Shown: positions 10,715 to 22,158, counted from the first letter of the stretch. The stretch: 64,000 bases of DNA from Burkholderiales bacterium (GCA_020248865.1 JADCGS010000005.1:62001-126000), one strand, 5' to 3'. Made by a program: numbers and translations. The notes: generated by a model not told the origin, from the letters alone.

Positions 10715-12445
10715 ATGGATCGAACCGTGGCCATCGGCGAGCCGCTCCAGCACCTGCTTCCTCCCAGCGAGCTGTCCTGGCGCGCTCTGCAGTACTTCGC
10801 GCTGATCCGAGTGCTTTTGGCGGCCGCGCTCTTGAGCATGGCGCTCTTTGGCGGCACTGCGGCCCTGTTTGGCCTGCCCGAGCGCGGGACGGCCTCGATG
10901 CTGCTGGCAGGCAACGCCGTTTACCTGGGTCTGGCCGTGGTGCTGGCGCTGGCGGCGTTCTACGTGCGCCAGCAGATCCTCGGGCAGGTTGCTGCCCAAC
11001 TGGCAGTCGACTTAGTCCTGATCACGGCTCTGGTCCTGGGTGGCGGCGGATTGCGAGGGGGCGTCGTGGCGCTTTACCTACTGCCGCTGGCCGGCGCTTC
11101 GGTGATGCTGCCGAGCTCGGCTGCGTTCTTCGTTTGTGCGCTGATCGTGTTGGCGCTGCTGGTGGATGCCGTGCGGCAGGTGCTTTCTACGGCCGGCTCG
11201 GACTCGCTGTTGTTCCAGACGGGCCTATTCGGGGCGGCGCTGTTCGGCATCACCGCGCTCCTGCGCTTGCTGATGGCGCGCCTGGCCGAGCAGGAGCGGC
11301 TGGCGCGCCTGCGCGGCCGCGACCTCGAGAACCAGCTCGAGATCAACCGGCTCGTCATCGCCCAGATGGAGCAGGGCGTGCTTGTGGTGGATGCCAAGAC
11401 CCTGGTTCGTGCCAGCAATCTGGCAGGCCGAGTGCTGCTCGGGCTAGCACCGACCATGCAGCTGACGGGCAGGCGCCTGTCGGACTTTCCGTCGCTGGCG
11501 CCCCTGTTGGATGCCTTCCTCAAATGGCGGGCGGCCGAGTGCTCCTCCGGCGTGTGGTCCAACACGGTCATGCAGCCGAAGGCGCCGGCCGCGCAGGATG
11601 CTCGCCACCTCGGGCAGCTCGAGTTACGGGCACGCTTCGCGCGACCATCGTCGGATTCGAACGACGAGTTCGTGATTTTCCTAGAGGACGTGCGGGCGGT
11701 TCAGGAGCGTGCGCAGCAGCTAAAGCTGGCGGCCATGGGTCGGCTCACGGCCAGCATCGCGCACGAGATCCGCAACCCCCTTGCGGCCATCAGCCACGCT
11801 GGTCAGTTGCTAGCTGAAGTCAACCAGGAGCCGCTTCAGAAGCGCTTGTCCGGCATCGTGCGCGAGAACACGCAGCGCCTGAATCGCCTGGTCGATGACG
11901 TGCTGCGAGTGGCGCGTCGCGAGGCTCCGATGGGCGATTCGATCACGCCTGCGATCTTCGTCCGCCAGTGGCTCGATGAGTTCGTGCGCGACCGCAGCCT
12001 GGTCGCCGGCCGCATCGTGCTGAATGCCGAGCCTCGGCTGGTGGTCAAGTTCGAGCCGTCGCACTTGCGGCAGGTGCTGTTCAACCTGGTCGACAACGCG
12101 CTGCGCTACGCCTCGCCGAAGGCCGGGGCGGTCGAGATCCTGGTGGAGCGCGCCGCCGACGACGGCGGCCGTATCAAGCTGTGGGTCTTGGACGACGGGC
12201 CGGGCCTGACACCCGAGGTGCTTGGCGCGCTGTTCGAGCCCTTCATGACCACCCATGCGCGCGGTACCGGGCTCGGCCTGTTCCTGGCGCGCGAGTTCTG
12301 CTTAGCCAACCGCTGCGACCTCAGCTACGCAACCCGGCGCCACTTGGACGGTAGCGCACGCGAGGGTTTCGTTTTGACTTTCGCGCGCGCCGCGGGCAGT
12401 GCGGTCGAGGACCTCGGCTTCCTGGACACGATTCCGACTCAATGA
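10715..12445 (+). CDS. pilS: PilS-type sensor histidine kinase
   Basis: A 576-residue kinase with an N-terminal set of about six membrane segments (residues 25-190), a PAS-like region (about 210-310), the dimerisation/phosphoacceptor helix SIAHEIRNPLAAISHAGQLL with His350, and a catalytic ATPase domain with the N-box FNLVDNALRYA, DDGPGL and GTGLGLFLAREF. The polytopic N-terminus and pairing with a sigma-54 regulator match PilS of the PilS-PilR system, which controls type IV pilin transcription. Its stop overlaps the pilR start by four bases. Pilus genes are not in this window, so the target is inferred. Confidence 0.88.
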   Translation: MDRTVAIGEPLQHLLPPSELSWRALQYFALIRVLLAAALLSMALFGGTAALFGLPERGTASMLLAGNAVYLGLAVVLALAAFYVRQQILGQVAAQLAVDLVLITALVLGGGGLRGGVVALYLLPLAGASVMLPSSAAFFVCALIVLALLVDAVRQVLSTAGSDSLLFQTGLFGAALFGITALLRLLMARLAEQERLARLRGRDLENQLEINRLVIAQMEQGVLVVDAKTLVRASNLAGRVLLGLAPTMQLTGRRLSDFPSLAPLLDAFLKWRAAECSSGVWSNTVMQPKAPAAQDARHLGQLELRARFARPSSDSNDEFVIFLEDVRAVQERAQQLKLAAMGRLTASIAHEIRNPLAAISHAGQLLAEVNQEPLQKRLSGIVRENTQRLNRLVDDVLRVARREAPMGDSITPAIFVRQWLDEFVRDRSLVAGRIVLNAEPRLVVKFEPSHLRQVLFNLVDNALRYASPKAGAVEILVERAADDGGRIKLWVLDDGPGLTPEVLGALFEPFMTTHARGTGLGLFLAREFCLANRCDLSYATRRHLDGSAREGFVLTFARAAGSAVEDLGFLDTIPTQ

Positions 12446-13974
12446 GCGACACTGACACCGACCGCACTCCGATCGAGGCGCCGCGCCGCCTGCCAGTCGC
12501 GCTTGTCATCGACGACGAGGCCGACCTGCGCGAGTTGCTGTCGCTGACACTGGTTCGGCTCGGCCTGGATGTGGACAGCGCTGATTCAATGGCGCAAGCG
12601 CGCGAACGGCTTGCGCGAAAGCGCTACAACCTGGCCTTAACCGACATGCGGCTGCCCGATGGAGTTGGCCTCGATTTGGTACGCGAAGTTGCACAGGGTC
12701 AGTACCGTGAACCGATTCCGATCGTGGTGATCACCGCCTTCGGTAGCCCCGAAAACGCGGTCGCCGCGCTGAAGGCCGGAGCCTTCGACTACCTCACCAA
12801 GCCGGTAGACCTCGAGCAGCTGCGGCTGGTGGTGCGCTCGGCCCTGAAGTCTGGGCACGAGACGCTGGTCGGCGGTACGCCGCTGCCGGCGTTCAGCCGC
12901 CTGCAGGGCGCCAGTCCCGCGATGCAGCAGTTGCGGGCTTTGATCGACAAGCTGGCGCGCAGCATGGCGCCGGTGGCCATCCGGGGCGAGTCTGGCAGCG
13001 GCAAGGAGCTGGTTGCGCGCGCGATCCACGAGTTGTCGTCACGCGCGGGCGGACCGTTCGTGGCGGTCAATTGCGGCGCGATTCCTGAAACGTTGATGGA
13101 GGCCGAGTTCTTCGGCTATCGCAAGGGCGCATTCACGGGTGCCGATCGCGACCGTGGCGGCTTCTTCCAGGCTGCTGCCGGCGGCACGTTGTTTCTGGAC
13201 GAGGTGGCCGAGCTGCCGCTGGCCATGCAGGTCAAGCTGCTGCGTGCAATCCAGGAGCGGCGCGTGCGTAAGGTGGGTGCAACCGCTGAGGAGCCGGTCG
13301 ACGTACGGCTCCTGAGCGCCACCCACCAGGACCTTGCCAAGCAAGTGGTGGCGGGACGCTTTCGCCAGGATCTGTACTACCGGCTCAACGTGATTGAGCT
13401 GCGTGTGCCCAGCCTTCGCGAGCGCGCCGAGGACATCCCGCTGATTGCCGAGTATCTGCTACATCGCCTGGCCGAGCGAGTCGACGGCAAGCCGGCGCGG
13501 CTGTCACCCGAGGCTCTTGCCGCGCTACAGCGGCATCCCTTTCCGGGCAATGTGCGCGAGTTGGAGAATGTGCTGGAACGAGCGCTGGCGCTGGCTGCGG
13601 CAGACGAGTTGCAGCCGCTGGACCTGATGCTGCCGCAAGCGGAGATCGACCTGTTGCTTGAGCCCGAGGACCTGGATTCCACGGTGGCCGCACGCGAATC
13701 TGGCGCCGACGCGGACGCTGCTGCTGCCGCCGGATTGACTGAGGCGGCGGCAGCCGAATGGGCGGACGATCGCGGCGCGGCAGCGCCGGCCCCGACCTTC
13801 AGCGTGGTCGATGGTGTGCCCAACGACCTGCAGGCCTACCTGGATGCGCTCGAGCGCGAGGCGATCCGCGCCGCCGTGGCCCGCACGCGCAACAACCGCA
13901 CCGCAGCGGCGCAGTTGCTGGGCCTCACCTTCCGCCAGTTGCGCTACCGGATGCAGCGGCTCGGACTGAGGTGA
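12442..13974 (+). CDS. pilR: PilR-type sigma-54-dependent response regulator
   Basis: A 510-residue NtrC-family activator. The receiver domain (about 18-135) has the acidic pair DDE and phosphoacceptor Asp68 in ALTDMRLPDG. The AAA+ domain has GESGSGKELVARAIHE (Walker A) and GAFTGAD, the loop contacting sigma-54, plus GGTLFLDEVAELP (Walker B). A Fis-type helix-turn-helix ends the protein (RTRNNRTAAAQLLGLTFRQLRYRM). Between AAA+ and HTH is an alanine/glutamate-rich linker of about 60 residues, longer than usual. Coupled to pilS; probably activates sigma-54 promoters of type IV pilin genes. Confidence 0.9.
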   Translation: MSDTDTDRTPIEAPRRLPVALVIDDEADLRELLSLTLVRLGLDVDSADSMAQARERLARKRYNLALTDMRLPDGVGLDLVREVAQGQYREPIPIVVITAFGSPENAVAALKAGAFDYLTKPVDLEQLRLVVRSALKSGHETLVGGTPLPAFSRLQGASPAMQQLRALIDKLARSMAPVAIRGESGSGKELVARAIHELSSRAGGPFVAVNCGAIPETLMEAEFFGYRKGAFTGADRDRGGFFQAAAGGTLFLDEVAELPLAMQVKLLRAIQERRVRKVGATAEEPVDVRLLSATHQDLAKQVVAGRFRQDLYYRLNVIELRVPSLRERAEDIPLIAEYLLHRLAERVDGKPARLSPEALAALQRHPFPGNVRELENVLERALALAAADELQPLDLMLPQAEIDLLLEPEDLDSTVAARESGADADAAAAAGLTEAAAAEWADDRGAAAPAPTFSVVDGVPNDLQAYLDALEREAIRAAVARTRNNRTAAAQLLGLTFRQLRYRMQRLGLR

Positions 13975-14043
13975 TGCGCGGCCGTGAGCCCGACAGGCTG
14001 CCCGAAGGGCGAAATCCTGAGCGCGCAGCGCGAAGGTAGTCCA

Positions 14044-14385
14044 GTGAGAGCCTGGCTCACGCTGCACGAGGGTCACTTCCATCGCCATGTCCAGCTGCTG
14101 CCCGGTCGCACACTCGTGCTGTTCAGCCAGCCGGGCTGCGCGGCTTGTCGGCGGGCCGAGGCCTTCCTGCCGGGCTGGCTGGCCGGCCTCGTGCAGCAGT
14201 GTGTCAAGGTCGATGCGCAGGAGCAGGCCGCGCTGGCGCGCGAGTTCGAAGTGTTCCACCTGCCGGCCCTGCATCTGTACCTGGACGGCCGTTACCACGC
14301 GCCGGTGCTTTGCCCGCTGGCGGAGGCCGCCGTTCGGACCGCGGTCGGGCAGGTGATCGCTGACCCGGCAGTCGAGGCGCCTTGA
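14044..14385 (+). CDS. Thioredoxin-like protein with CxxC
   Basis: A 113-residue protein whose core LVLFSQPGCAACRRAEAFLP carries C32 and C35 in a thioredoxin/glutaredoxin-type active site. HLPALHLYLDGRY downstream resembles the cis-proline strand of the fold. There is no signal peptide or membrane segment, so it is probably cytoplasmic. A GTG at 14044 gives the conserved-looking start; a GTG at 13984 would add 20 residues just after pilR. Its stop overlaps the ampD start by one base. Similarity is at fold level only; the partner is unknown. Confidence 0.7.
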   Translation: MRAWLTLHEGHFHRHVQLLPGRTLVLFSQPGCAACRRAEAFLPGWLAGLVQQCVKVDAQEQAALAREFEVFHLPALHLYLDGRYHAPVLCPLAEAAVRTAVGQVIADPAVEAP

Positions 14386-14948
14386 TGCGGTTGCCGTCGC
14401 TTGCGCTGCGTGAAGACGGCTGGGTCGCTGGAGTGGCGCACTGCCTGTCCCCGCACTGCGACGCTCGGCCGGCCGGCAGTTCAGTCGACCTGCTGGTGAT
14501 CCACAACATCAGCCTGCCGCCAGGCGAGTTCGGCGGCGGGCACGTACAGCGCCTGTTTGCCGGCACCCTCGACCTGTCCGCCCATGCTTTCTTTGCCACG
14601 CTCGCTGGCGTACGCGTCTCTGCCCACTTCCTGATCGAGCGAGACGGCTGCATCACGCAGTTTGTATCCTGCGCCGCACGCGCCTGGCACGCCGGAGCCT
14701 CTGTGCACCGCGGACGCGCGCGCTGTAACGACTTTTCGATTGGCCTGGAGCTCGAGGGCACCGACTTCACGCCCTACCGCCCGGCGCAGTACCTGGCGCT
14801 CGCGGCGCTGGTGCCGGCACTGCGGGCGCGCTATGCGCTGGCGCACGCGGCCGGCCACAGCGACATTGCGGTGGAGCGCAAGTCCGATCCCGGGCCGCTG
14901 TTCGACTGGCCGCGCCTGGCGGCCGATACGGGACTGACACGCGGCTAG
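14385..14948 (+). CDS. ampD: N-acetyl-anhydromuramyl-L-alanine amidase AmpD
   Basis: A 187-residue zinc amidase. The family fold is visible in DLLVIHNISLPPGEFGG (zinc ligand H40), VSAHFLIERDGCITQFV, ARAWHAGASVHRGRARCNDFSIGLELEGTD, and the C-terminal AGHSDIAVERKSDPGPLFDW with the remaining His and Asp ligands. AmpD cleaves the peptide from anhydro-MurNAc during cytoplasmic wall recycling, and its loss raises AmpC beta-lactamase in many Gram-negatives. The ATG at 14385 is preferred over the overlapping TTG three bases earlier. The gene ends in a 12-bp palindrome, GGCTAGCTAGCC (943-954 of the 14-kb line). Confidence 0.93.
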   Translation: MRLPSLALREDGWVAGVAHCLSPHCDARPAGSSVDLLVIHNISLPPGEFGGGHVQRLFAGTLDLSAHAFFATLAGVRVSAHFLIERDGCITQFVSCAARAWHAGASVHRGRARCNDFSIGLELEGTDFTPYRPAQYLALAALVPALRARYALAHAAGHSDIAVERKSDPGPLFDWPRLAADTGLTRG

Positions 14949-15051
14949 CTAGCCCGCCGTGGTCGTCCTCATTCCACTCGCGGCAACCAACGTCCACCGT
15001 CCTTTGCTGCGCTGCAGGCGCACGGTGTCGACTTTCCGTGCCGACTATCAG

Positions 15052-15080
15052 TTGAGTTCGCGCAAAGTCTTGCCTATGAT
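15052..15080 (+). promoter_or_regulatory. Candidate sigma-70 promoter of nrdAB
   Basis: TTGAGT (15052-15057) and TATGAT (15075-15080) are separated by exactly 17 bases; the matches to consensus are 4/6 and 5/6. The predicted start of transcription would fall inside the dyad that follows. Confidence 0.55.
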
Positions 15081-15100
15081 CCAATCCCACTAGGTATTGG
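15081..15100 (+). promoter_or_regulatory. 20-bp dyad overlapping the predicted nrdAB start site
   Basis: CCAATCCCACTAGGTATTGG has dyad symmetry with 7 of 10 positions paired (outer CCAAT/ATTGG exact, inner CC/GG exact). It abuts the -10 element, where a repressor would block initiation. It does not resemble the NrdR box. Confidence 0.45.
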
Positions 15101-15304
15101 GCGGTAACCGCGAAATGGCACAACATATAGGGGCTGACGCGGAAGCTCCAGTGATCATTCGCTGCGCCTTCAACAGGCCGGCCGCCTGAGGCGTAGGTGT
15201 GGTTGTCGGGTGGGACCGCACCTCCTAGCGGTCGCTGGTGCAGGGCAATCAATAGCTTGTGGGTGCGAGAGGCATCCACCAATAACAATCCGACCGGAGG
15301 TCAC

Positions 15305-18253
<2,949 letters not shown>

Positions 18254-18292
18254 CGCGCAACCGACAAGAACATCAAGAGGAAGAGACCCCAC

Positions 18293-19444
18293 ATGCTGTC
18301 CTGGGACGAACAAGCCGCCAACCCGGTTCCGATGCCTCGTCTGCAACCGCTGCAGTCGCCCGGCTCGATGCCGGCTTACGACGTTCCGCCGGGCGCGCCG
18401 ACCAGTTCGCAAGCCGCAGCAGACGAGCGGCGCGTCAATGCCGCCGACAAGCGGATTATCAATGGCCGCACTGATGTCAATCAGCTGGTGCCGTTCAAGT
18501 ACAAGTGGGCCTGGGAAAAGTACCTCGCGACCTGCGCCAACCACTGGATGCCGCAGGAAATCAACATGTCGCGCGACATTGCACTTTGGAAAGACCCCAA
18601 CGGTCTTTCCCCGGACGAGCGGCGCATCATCAGGCGCAACCTGGGCTTTTTCGTGACGGCCGACTCCCTGGCCGCCAACAACATCGTGCTGGGCACCTAC
18701 CGCCACATCACGGCGCCGGAGTGCCGCCAGTTCCTGCTGCGCCAGGCCTTCGAGGAGGCGATCCACACCCACGCCTACCAGTACATCGTCGAGTCGCTCG
18801 GCTTGGACGAAGGCGAGATCTTCAACGCCTATCACGAGGTCGCATGCATCCGGGCCAAGGACGAGTTCCTGATCCCGTTCATCGATACGCTCACCGACCC
18901 CAATTTCCAGACCGGCACCACCGAGAACGACCAGAAGCTCCTGCGTTCGCTCATCGTGTTCGCGTGCCTGATGGAGGGTCTGTTCTTCTACGTCGGTTTC
19001 ACCCAGATCCTGGCGCTGGGCCGGCAAAACAAGATGACCGGCGCTGCCGAGCAGTACCAGTACATCCTGCGCGACGAGTCGATGCACTGCAATTTCGGAA
19101 TCGATCTCATCAACCAGATCAAGCTGGAGAACCCGCAGTTGTGGACACCGGAGTTCCGGCAGGAGCTCGTTGGCCTGTTCAGGAAGGCAGTGGAACTCGA
19201 GTACGCGTATGCGGAAGACACCATGCCCCGCGGGGTGCTCGGCCTGAACGCGCCGATGTTCAAGGGTTATCTGCGCTACATCGCCAACCGGCGTGCCCAG
19301 CAGATCGGTCTGGAACCGATGTTTGCGCAGGAGGACAACCCGTTCCCGTGGATGAGCGAGATGATCGACCTGAAAAAGGAGCGCAACTTCTTCGAGACGC
19401 GCGTCATCGAGTATCAGTCGGGCGGCGCGTTGAACTGGGAATGA
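18293..19444 (+). CDS. nrdB: Ribonucleoside-diphosphate reductase, small subunit
   Basis: A 383-residue ferritin-fold subunit. Iron ligands are visible in [18 protein letters not shown] and [17 protein letters not shown], and Tyr162 in HTHAYQYI aligns with the stable tyrosyl-radical residue of class I enzymes. The C-terminal [10 protein letters not shown] tail is the type that docks on NrdA. About 75 N-terminal residues before [12 protein letters not shown] are proline/alanine-rich and variable. It follows nrdA and shares its promoter. Nothing follows for about 740 bases. Confidence 0.95.
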   Translation: MLSWDEQAANPVPMPRLQPLQSPGSMPAYDVPPGAPTSSQAAADERRVNAADKRIINGRTDVNQLVPFKYKWAWEKYLATCANHWMPQEINMSRDIALWKDPNGLSPDERRIIRRNLGFFVTADSLAANNIVLGTYRHITAPECRQFLLRQAFEEAIHTHAYQYIVESLGLDEGEIFNAYHEVACIRAKDEFLIPFIDTLTDPNFQTGTTENDQKLLRSLIVFACLMEGLFFYVGFTQILALGRQNKMTGAAEQYQYILRDESMHCNFGIDLINQIKLENPQLWTPEFRQELVGLFRKAVELEYAYAEDTMPRGVLGLNAPMFKGYLRYIANRRAQQIGLEPMFAQEDNPFPWMSEMIDLKKERNFFETRVIEYQSGGALNWE

Positions 19445-20183
19445 GCGGCCGGCGACTTGGTGGCAACGTGGTCGGCCTGACGCCTGCAGAGCGTCAGTTG
19501 CGGCAGCCCGCGCGGATCAGCACACCGGGCGCCGTCGCCACGACGCACCTCATGCGTCGCGCATCGAGAACTGCTGCATTCAGTGCCGTGCCCGGTGCAG
19601 TCCGCCGCGTGGCGTTTGGGCAAACGACCGTGCGAGAAATCGAACACAAGGCGAAGTCGCGGGCGAAAAATTCTTGCGATCCGATTTGTTTGCGAGTACA
19701 AATCGATCTTGAGTTTGGTTGCTCGATTCGTTGGTCTAACAAGCGACGATCAGTCATTGAATTGAACTCAGACAGTCAAAGAAATCCGTCAACCTTCAAG
19801 AACAAGGGACGACAGCACTCCAAGACGCTTCGGTCTTGTGGTCCCGCTCCCGCCAAAAATTGCAGGCCGTCCCCTTCGGCCCCGCACCTTCCGCAGTCCC
19901 CCAGAGTTCTTCTGAATGCCGGTCTTGAGCCGGCGTTTGTCTCTGCGCGCTTGAGCCCTGCCAGTAACGAGCTCGCGCGTTGTGCCGAATTCATCAGCGT
20001 CAGCGGCTCTCGCGCTGCCCGTTCCGCGCTCCGCTCGGATCTGCGCCTCAAACGCACTTCTGGGGTTGAAGCGGCGACACCGCAACTGCATGCGCCGATG
20101 AATAGCCCGGATGCCCGCACTCGTCGTAACGAGCGCGACCGGGTTTCCATCAACCTCGATGCAATCGCATGAAGGAGTTCCGC
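19445..20183 (+). other. 739-base non-coding stretch before the histone-like genes
   Basis: No frame here has protein-like composition. Bases 19660-19760 are markedly AT-rich for this genome and may hold the promoter of the histone-like gene; a small GC hairpin (GCCGG tcttgag CCGGC, near 19921) is followed by GTTTGT. An 11-base match to the end of the MITE-like element (TAGCCCGGATG, near 20103) occurs but without a partner end. A small RNA or long leader is possible; nothing specific is recognised. Confidence 0.5.
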
Positions 20184-20330
20184 ATGGCTACGAAGAAAGT
20201 TGCGAAGAAGGCCGCCAAGAAAGCCCCGGCCAAGAAGGCGGCCAAGAAAGCCCCGGCCAAGAAAGCGGCCAAGAAGGCGCCGGCGAAAAAGGCTGCCAAG
20301 AAGACTGCCAAGAAAGCCGCCAAGAAGTAA
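20184..20330 (+). CDS. 48-residue lysine/alanine-repeat histone H1-like peptide
   Basis: A complete 48-codon gene, MATKKVAKK then repeats of AAKK and APAKK to the stop, so that nearly every residue is Ala, Lys or Pro. It has GAAGGAG at good spacing before the ATG. Such peptides resemble the C-terminal domain of eukaryotic histone H1 and are known in Bordetella and other Burkholderiales as DNA-binding nucleoid proteins. It is followed by a hairpin and by a longer protein of the same kind. Very low complexity makes homology searching weak, but the ribosome-binding site and clean reading frame support a real gene. Confidence 0.82.
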   Translation: MATKKVAKKAAKKAPAKKAAKKAPAKKAAKKAPAKKAAKKTAKKAAKK

Positions 20331-20356
20331 GGCGCGGGGCGTCTTTGCTTGGTGCT

Positions 20357-20382
20357 CACCGGCTGCCCTCGGGCAGCCGGTG
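20357..20382 (+). terminator. GC-rich hairpin between the two histone-like genes
   Basis: CACCGGCTGC and GCAGCCGGTG pair around a short loop (stem extendable by two G-C pairs). No T-run follows, so it may attenuate or stabilise rather than terminate. Confidence 0.45.
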
Positions 20383-20490
20383 TGGCATTCCAGCCCGAGT
20401 TCGGCAGCCGGCGTATCAGCCGGATGGTTGCGTTCGGGGCGGAATGCGATTGCACTGAGTCCGACCGTCATTGTTTGACTGGAGATCGAC

Positions 20491-20943
20491 ATGGCAACCA
20501 AGAAAGCTGCCAAGAAGGCCAAGGCCCCGGCCAAGAAAGCCGCCGCCAAGAAGAAGGTCGCTGCGAAGAAGAAGGTCGTTGCGAAGAAGAAGGTCGTTGC
20601 GAAGAAGAAGGTCGTTGCGAAGAAGAAGGTCGCTGCGAAGAAGAAGGTCGTTGCGAAGAAGAAGGTCGCCGCGAAGAAGAAGGTCGCCGCGAAGAAGAAG
20701 GTCGCTCCGAAGAAGTCCGTAAAGAAGGCTGCTCCAAAGAAGCCAGCTGCAAAGAAGGCCGCTCCGAAGAAAGCCGCACCGAAGAAAGCAGCCAAGCCTG
20801 CGGCGCCCGCGGCCCCGAAGCCGGCTGCGCCCGCGCCAGCCCCTGCTCCGGCGCCCGCGGTCTCGACCTCTGCGGCTCCGGGCGCGAAGGCCCCGCTGAA
20901 TCCTGCAGCGGCCTGGCCCTTCCCCACGGGTAGCCGACCGTAA
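20491..20943 (+). CDS. Histone H1-like DNA-binding protein with lysine repeats and conserved C-terminal tail
   Basis: A 150-residue, highly basic protein. Residues 1-22 are MATKKAAKKAKAPAKKAAAKKK; eight copies of the hexapeptide V(A/V)AKKK follow (residues 23-70), then APKK units, a proline/alanine hinge (about 105-130) and a distinct end, LNPAAAWPFPTGSRP. Lysine-rich repeats bind DNA nonspecifically and compact the nucleoid. The non-repetitive WPFPTG tail, which I recall from homologues in Burkholderiales, suggests a conserved contact. The repeat is encoded by an 18-bp tandem array and so is prone to length variation. It is followed by a strong intrinsic terminator. Confidence 0.88.
   Translation: MATKKAAKKAKAPAKKAAAKKKVAAKKKVVAKKKVVAKKKVVAKKKVAAKKKVVAKKKVAAKKKVAAKKKVAPKKSVKKAAPKKPAAKKAAPKKAAPKKAAKPAAPAAPKPAAPAPAPAPAPAVSTSAAPGAKAPLNPAAAWPFPTGSRP
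20557..20718 (+). repeat. 18-bp tandem repeat array, nine units
   Basis: Units of GTCGYTGCGAAGAAGAAG (with C for T in the second codon of some units) occur eight times from 20557 to 20700, with a ninth diverged unit at 20701-20718 ending KKS. Each unit encodes V(A/V)AKKK of the histone-like protein. The array keeps frame, so copy-number change would lengthen or shorten the DNA-binding arm without breaking it. Confidence 0.9.
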
Positions 20944-20961
20944 GGAAATGTTGCCACCTAG

Positions 20962-20988
20962 GGGCGCTGCCTCGGCAGCGCCCTTTTT
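20962..20988 (+). terminator. Rho-independent terminator after the histone-like gene
   Basis: GGGCGCTGCC (20962-20971) and GGCAGCGCCC (20974-20983) form a strong GC stem followed by TTTTT (20984-20988). Confidence 0.9.
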
Positions 20989-21060
20989 GTTTGCACCGCC
21001 GCCCACCGCAACGCTCCGTAACCTGCCGCATACAATCCTGCAGGCTTGCTGGACCGCTCC

Positions 21061-21609
21061 ATGCTGCTCATCGACATCGCCCGCCTGCTGATTGAGACGA
21101 CCGCTGCGCTGCTCGGCGTGACGCTGCTGCTACGCGCCTACATGAACTACGTCGGCATGCCGGGGCGCAATCCCTTTGCCCAGTTCGTCCTGGCATTGAC
21201 GGACTGGCTGGTACGGCCGTTGCGTCGGGTCATCCCCAGCGCCGGTCGGATCGACAGCGCCTCGCTCGTGGCCGCGTATTTCATGGCGTTGCTGATGCTG
21301 GCTCTGACCCTGCTGGTGATCGGCGCCGCAGGTACCTCGTGGCCGTGGGCGCAGTTGCTGCTCGCAGCACTGGTGCAGGTGCTGCGCTGGGCCCTGTACA
21401 TGGTGTTCTTCCTGGTGCTGTTGCACGTGATCCTGAGCTGGGTCAACCCGTACGCGCCTGTGGCTCCCGGCATCGCGCTGTTGGTGCGACCATTCCTGGC
21501 CCCGTTCCAGCGCATCATCCCGCTCGTGGGTGGCGTGGATCTGTCGCCTATCGCGCTGATCGTCGTCGTGCAGATCCTTCTGCTGGTCGTCAACCGCAGC
21601 GGGTTCTAG
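21061..21609 (+). CDS. yggT: YggT family integral membrane protein
   Basis: A 182-residue protein with two YGGT repeats, each with hydrophobic helices and a conserved loop: GRNPFAQFVLALTDWLVRPLRRVIPSAGRIDSASL in the first half and VNPYAPVAPGIALLVRPFLAPFQRIIPLVGGVDLSPI in the second. Family members are inner-membrane proteins linked to cell division and stress, without a biochemical function established. The ATG at 21061 is preferred over a TTG at 21046. In many proteobacteria yggT follows proC; here proC is absent and the gene stands alone after the histone terminator. Confidence 0.88.
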   Translation: MLLIDIARLLIETTAALLGVTLLLRAYMNYVGMPGRNPFAQFVLALTDWLVRPLRRVIPSAGRIDSASLVAAYFMALLMLALTLLVIGAAGTSWPWAQLLLAALVQVLRWALYMVFFLVLLHVILSWVNPYAPVAPGIALLVRPFLAPFQRIIPLVGGVDLSPIALIVVVQILLLVVNRSGF

Positions 21610-21676
21610 AGCGCAGATGCAATCGGGGGCGCCGCAGCGCCCCGTAGTACCGGTCCCGCCGGTCGGAAGCTCCAGC

Positions 21677-22138
21677 CTAGCGGGAGACCCGTGTCACGCC
21701 GCCCTGGCTGAGCAGCCTGACCCGGTCGCCGGGGCGGAACTGCTGGCCGTCCGTCTCCTGCACGATGGCGCGTAACTCACCGTTATCAAGGCGCACGGTG
21801 AGCTCGACGCCCGGCACCTTGCTGCTGTTGTTCTCGATCGCCTGGCCGGCGATACCGCCGACCACCGCACCGAGGACGGCACCGACTGCCGAGCCGCGTC
21901 CCTGGCCGACTGTACTGCCGGCAATGCCGCCGACCACCGCGCCGGCGCCCGTACCGACCCCGGTCTGGCCCCGATCGATCGTGACGTCTCGGACGCTCTC
22001 GATGACGGCCATCCGCACCACCTGTTCTCGCTGTGCTTCGCCGGCGCGGTAAACGCTCGCCGAGCGCTGCTGAGTGGCGCAGCCTGCCAGCAGCAGAGCC
22101 GCCGCGGCCGTTGCAATCCAACGCAGTTGACGGTTCAT
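21677..22138 (-). CDS. Glycine-zipper 2TM outer-membrane lipoprotein (SlyB/PcP-like)
   Basis: A 153-residue lipoprotein with signal peptide and lipobox LLLAGC (lipidated Cys at about residue 20). The centre holds a long glycine-zipper, GAGAVVGGIAGSTVGQGRGS and VLGAVVGGIAGQAIE, of the kind that packs into membranes in the 17-kDa antigen/SlyB family. The C-terminal part (VELTVRLDNGELRAIVQ, FRPGDRVRLLS) is a small beta domain. SlyB-type proteins stabilise outer-membrane complexes under envelope stress. It is the last gene of a long leftward run but is separated from it by three hairpins, so it probably has its own transcription. Confidence 0.85.
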   Translation of the reverse strand: MNRQLRWIATAAAALLLAGCATQQRSASVYRAGEAQREQVVRMAVIESVRDVTIDRGQTGVGTGAGAVVGGIAGSTVGQGRGSAVGAVLGAVVGGIAGQAIENNSSKVPGVELTVRLDNGELRAIVQETDGQQFRPGDRVRLLSQGGVTRVSR

Positions 22139-22158
22139 GTGACTTCTCCGAGGTGGGT

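Larger units (their letters stand above)
14949..15304 (+). other. Intergenic region upstream of nrdA
   Basis: A 356-base stretch without a supported gene. It contains the candidate nrdAB promoter (15052-15080), a 20-bp dyad (15081-15100), and a leader of about 220 bases to the nrdA start, which has a good ribosome-binding site (CCGGAGG). I found no clear match to the NrdR box consensus. Confidence 0.6.

Noticed and set aside
10285-11817. 510-codon plus-strand frame covering the degraded element and part of pilS
   Set aside because: Out of frame with pilS, whose membrane and kinase motifs are clear; low-complexity composition.
20103-20113. TAGCCCGGATG, matching the tip of the inverted-repeat element
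   Set aside because: Only 11 bases match, there is no second end and the internal blocks are absent; a third copy cannot be supported.
19776-20957. 393-codon open frame on the minus strand across the histone-like genes, with Phe/Ala repeats
   Set aside because: It is the antisense of the Lys/Ala codon repeats; its repeats mirror AAG/GCC runs and it has no start signal or domain.
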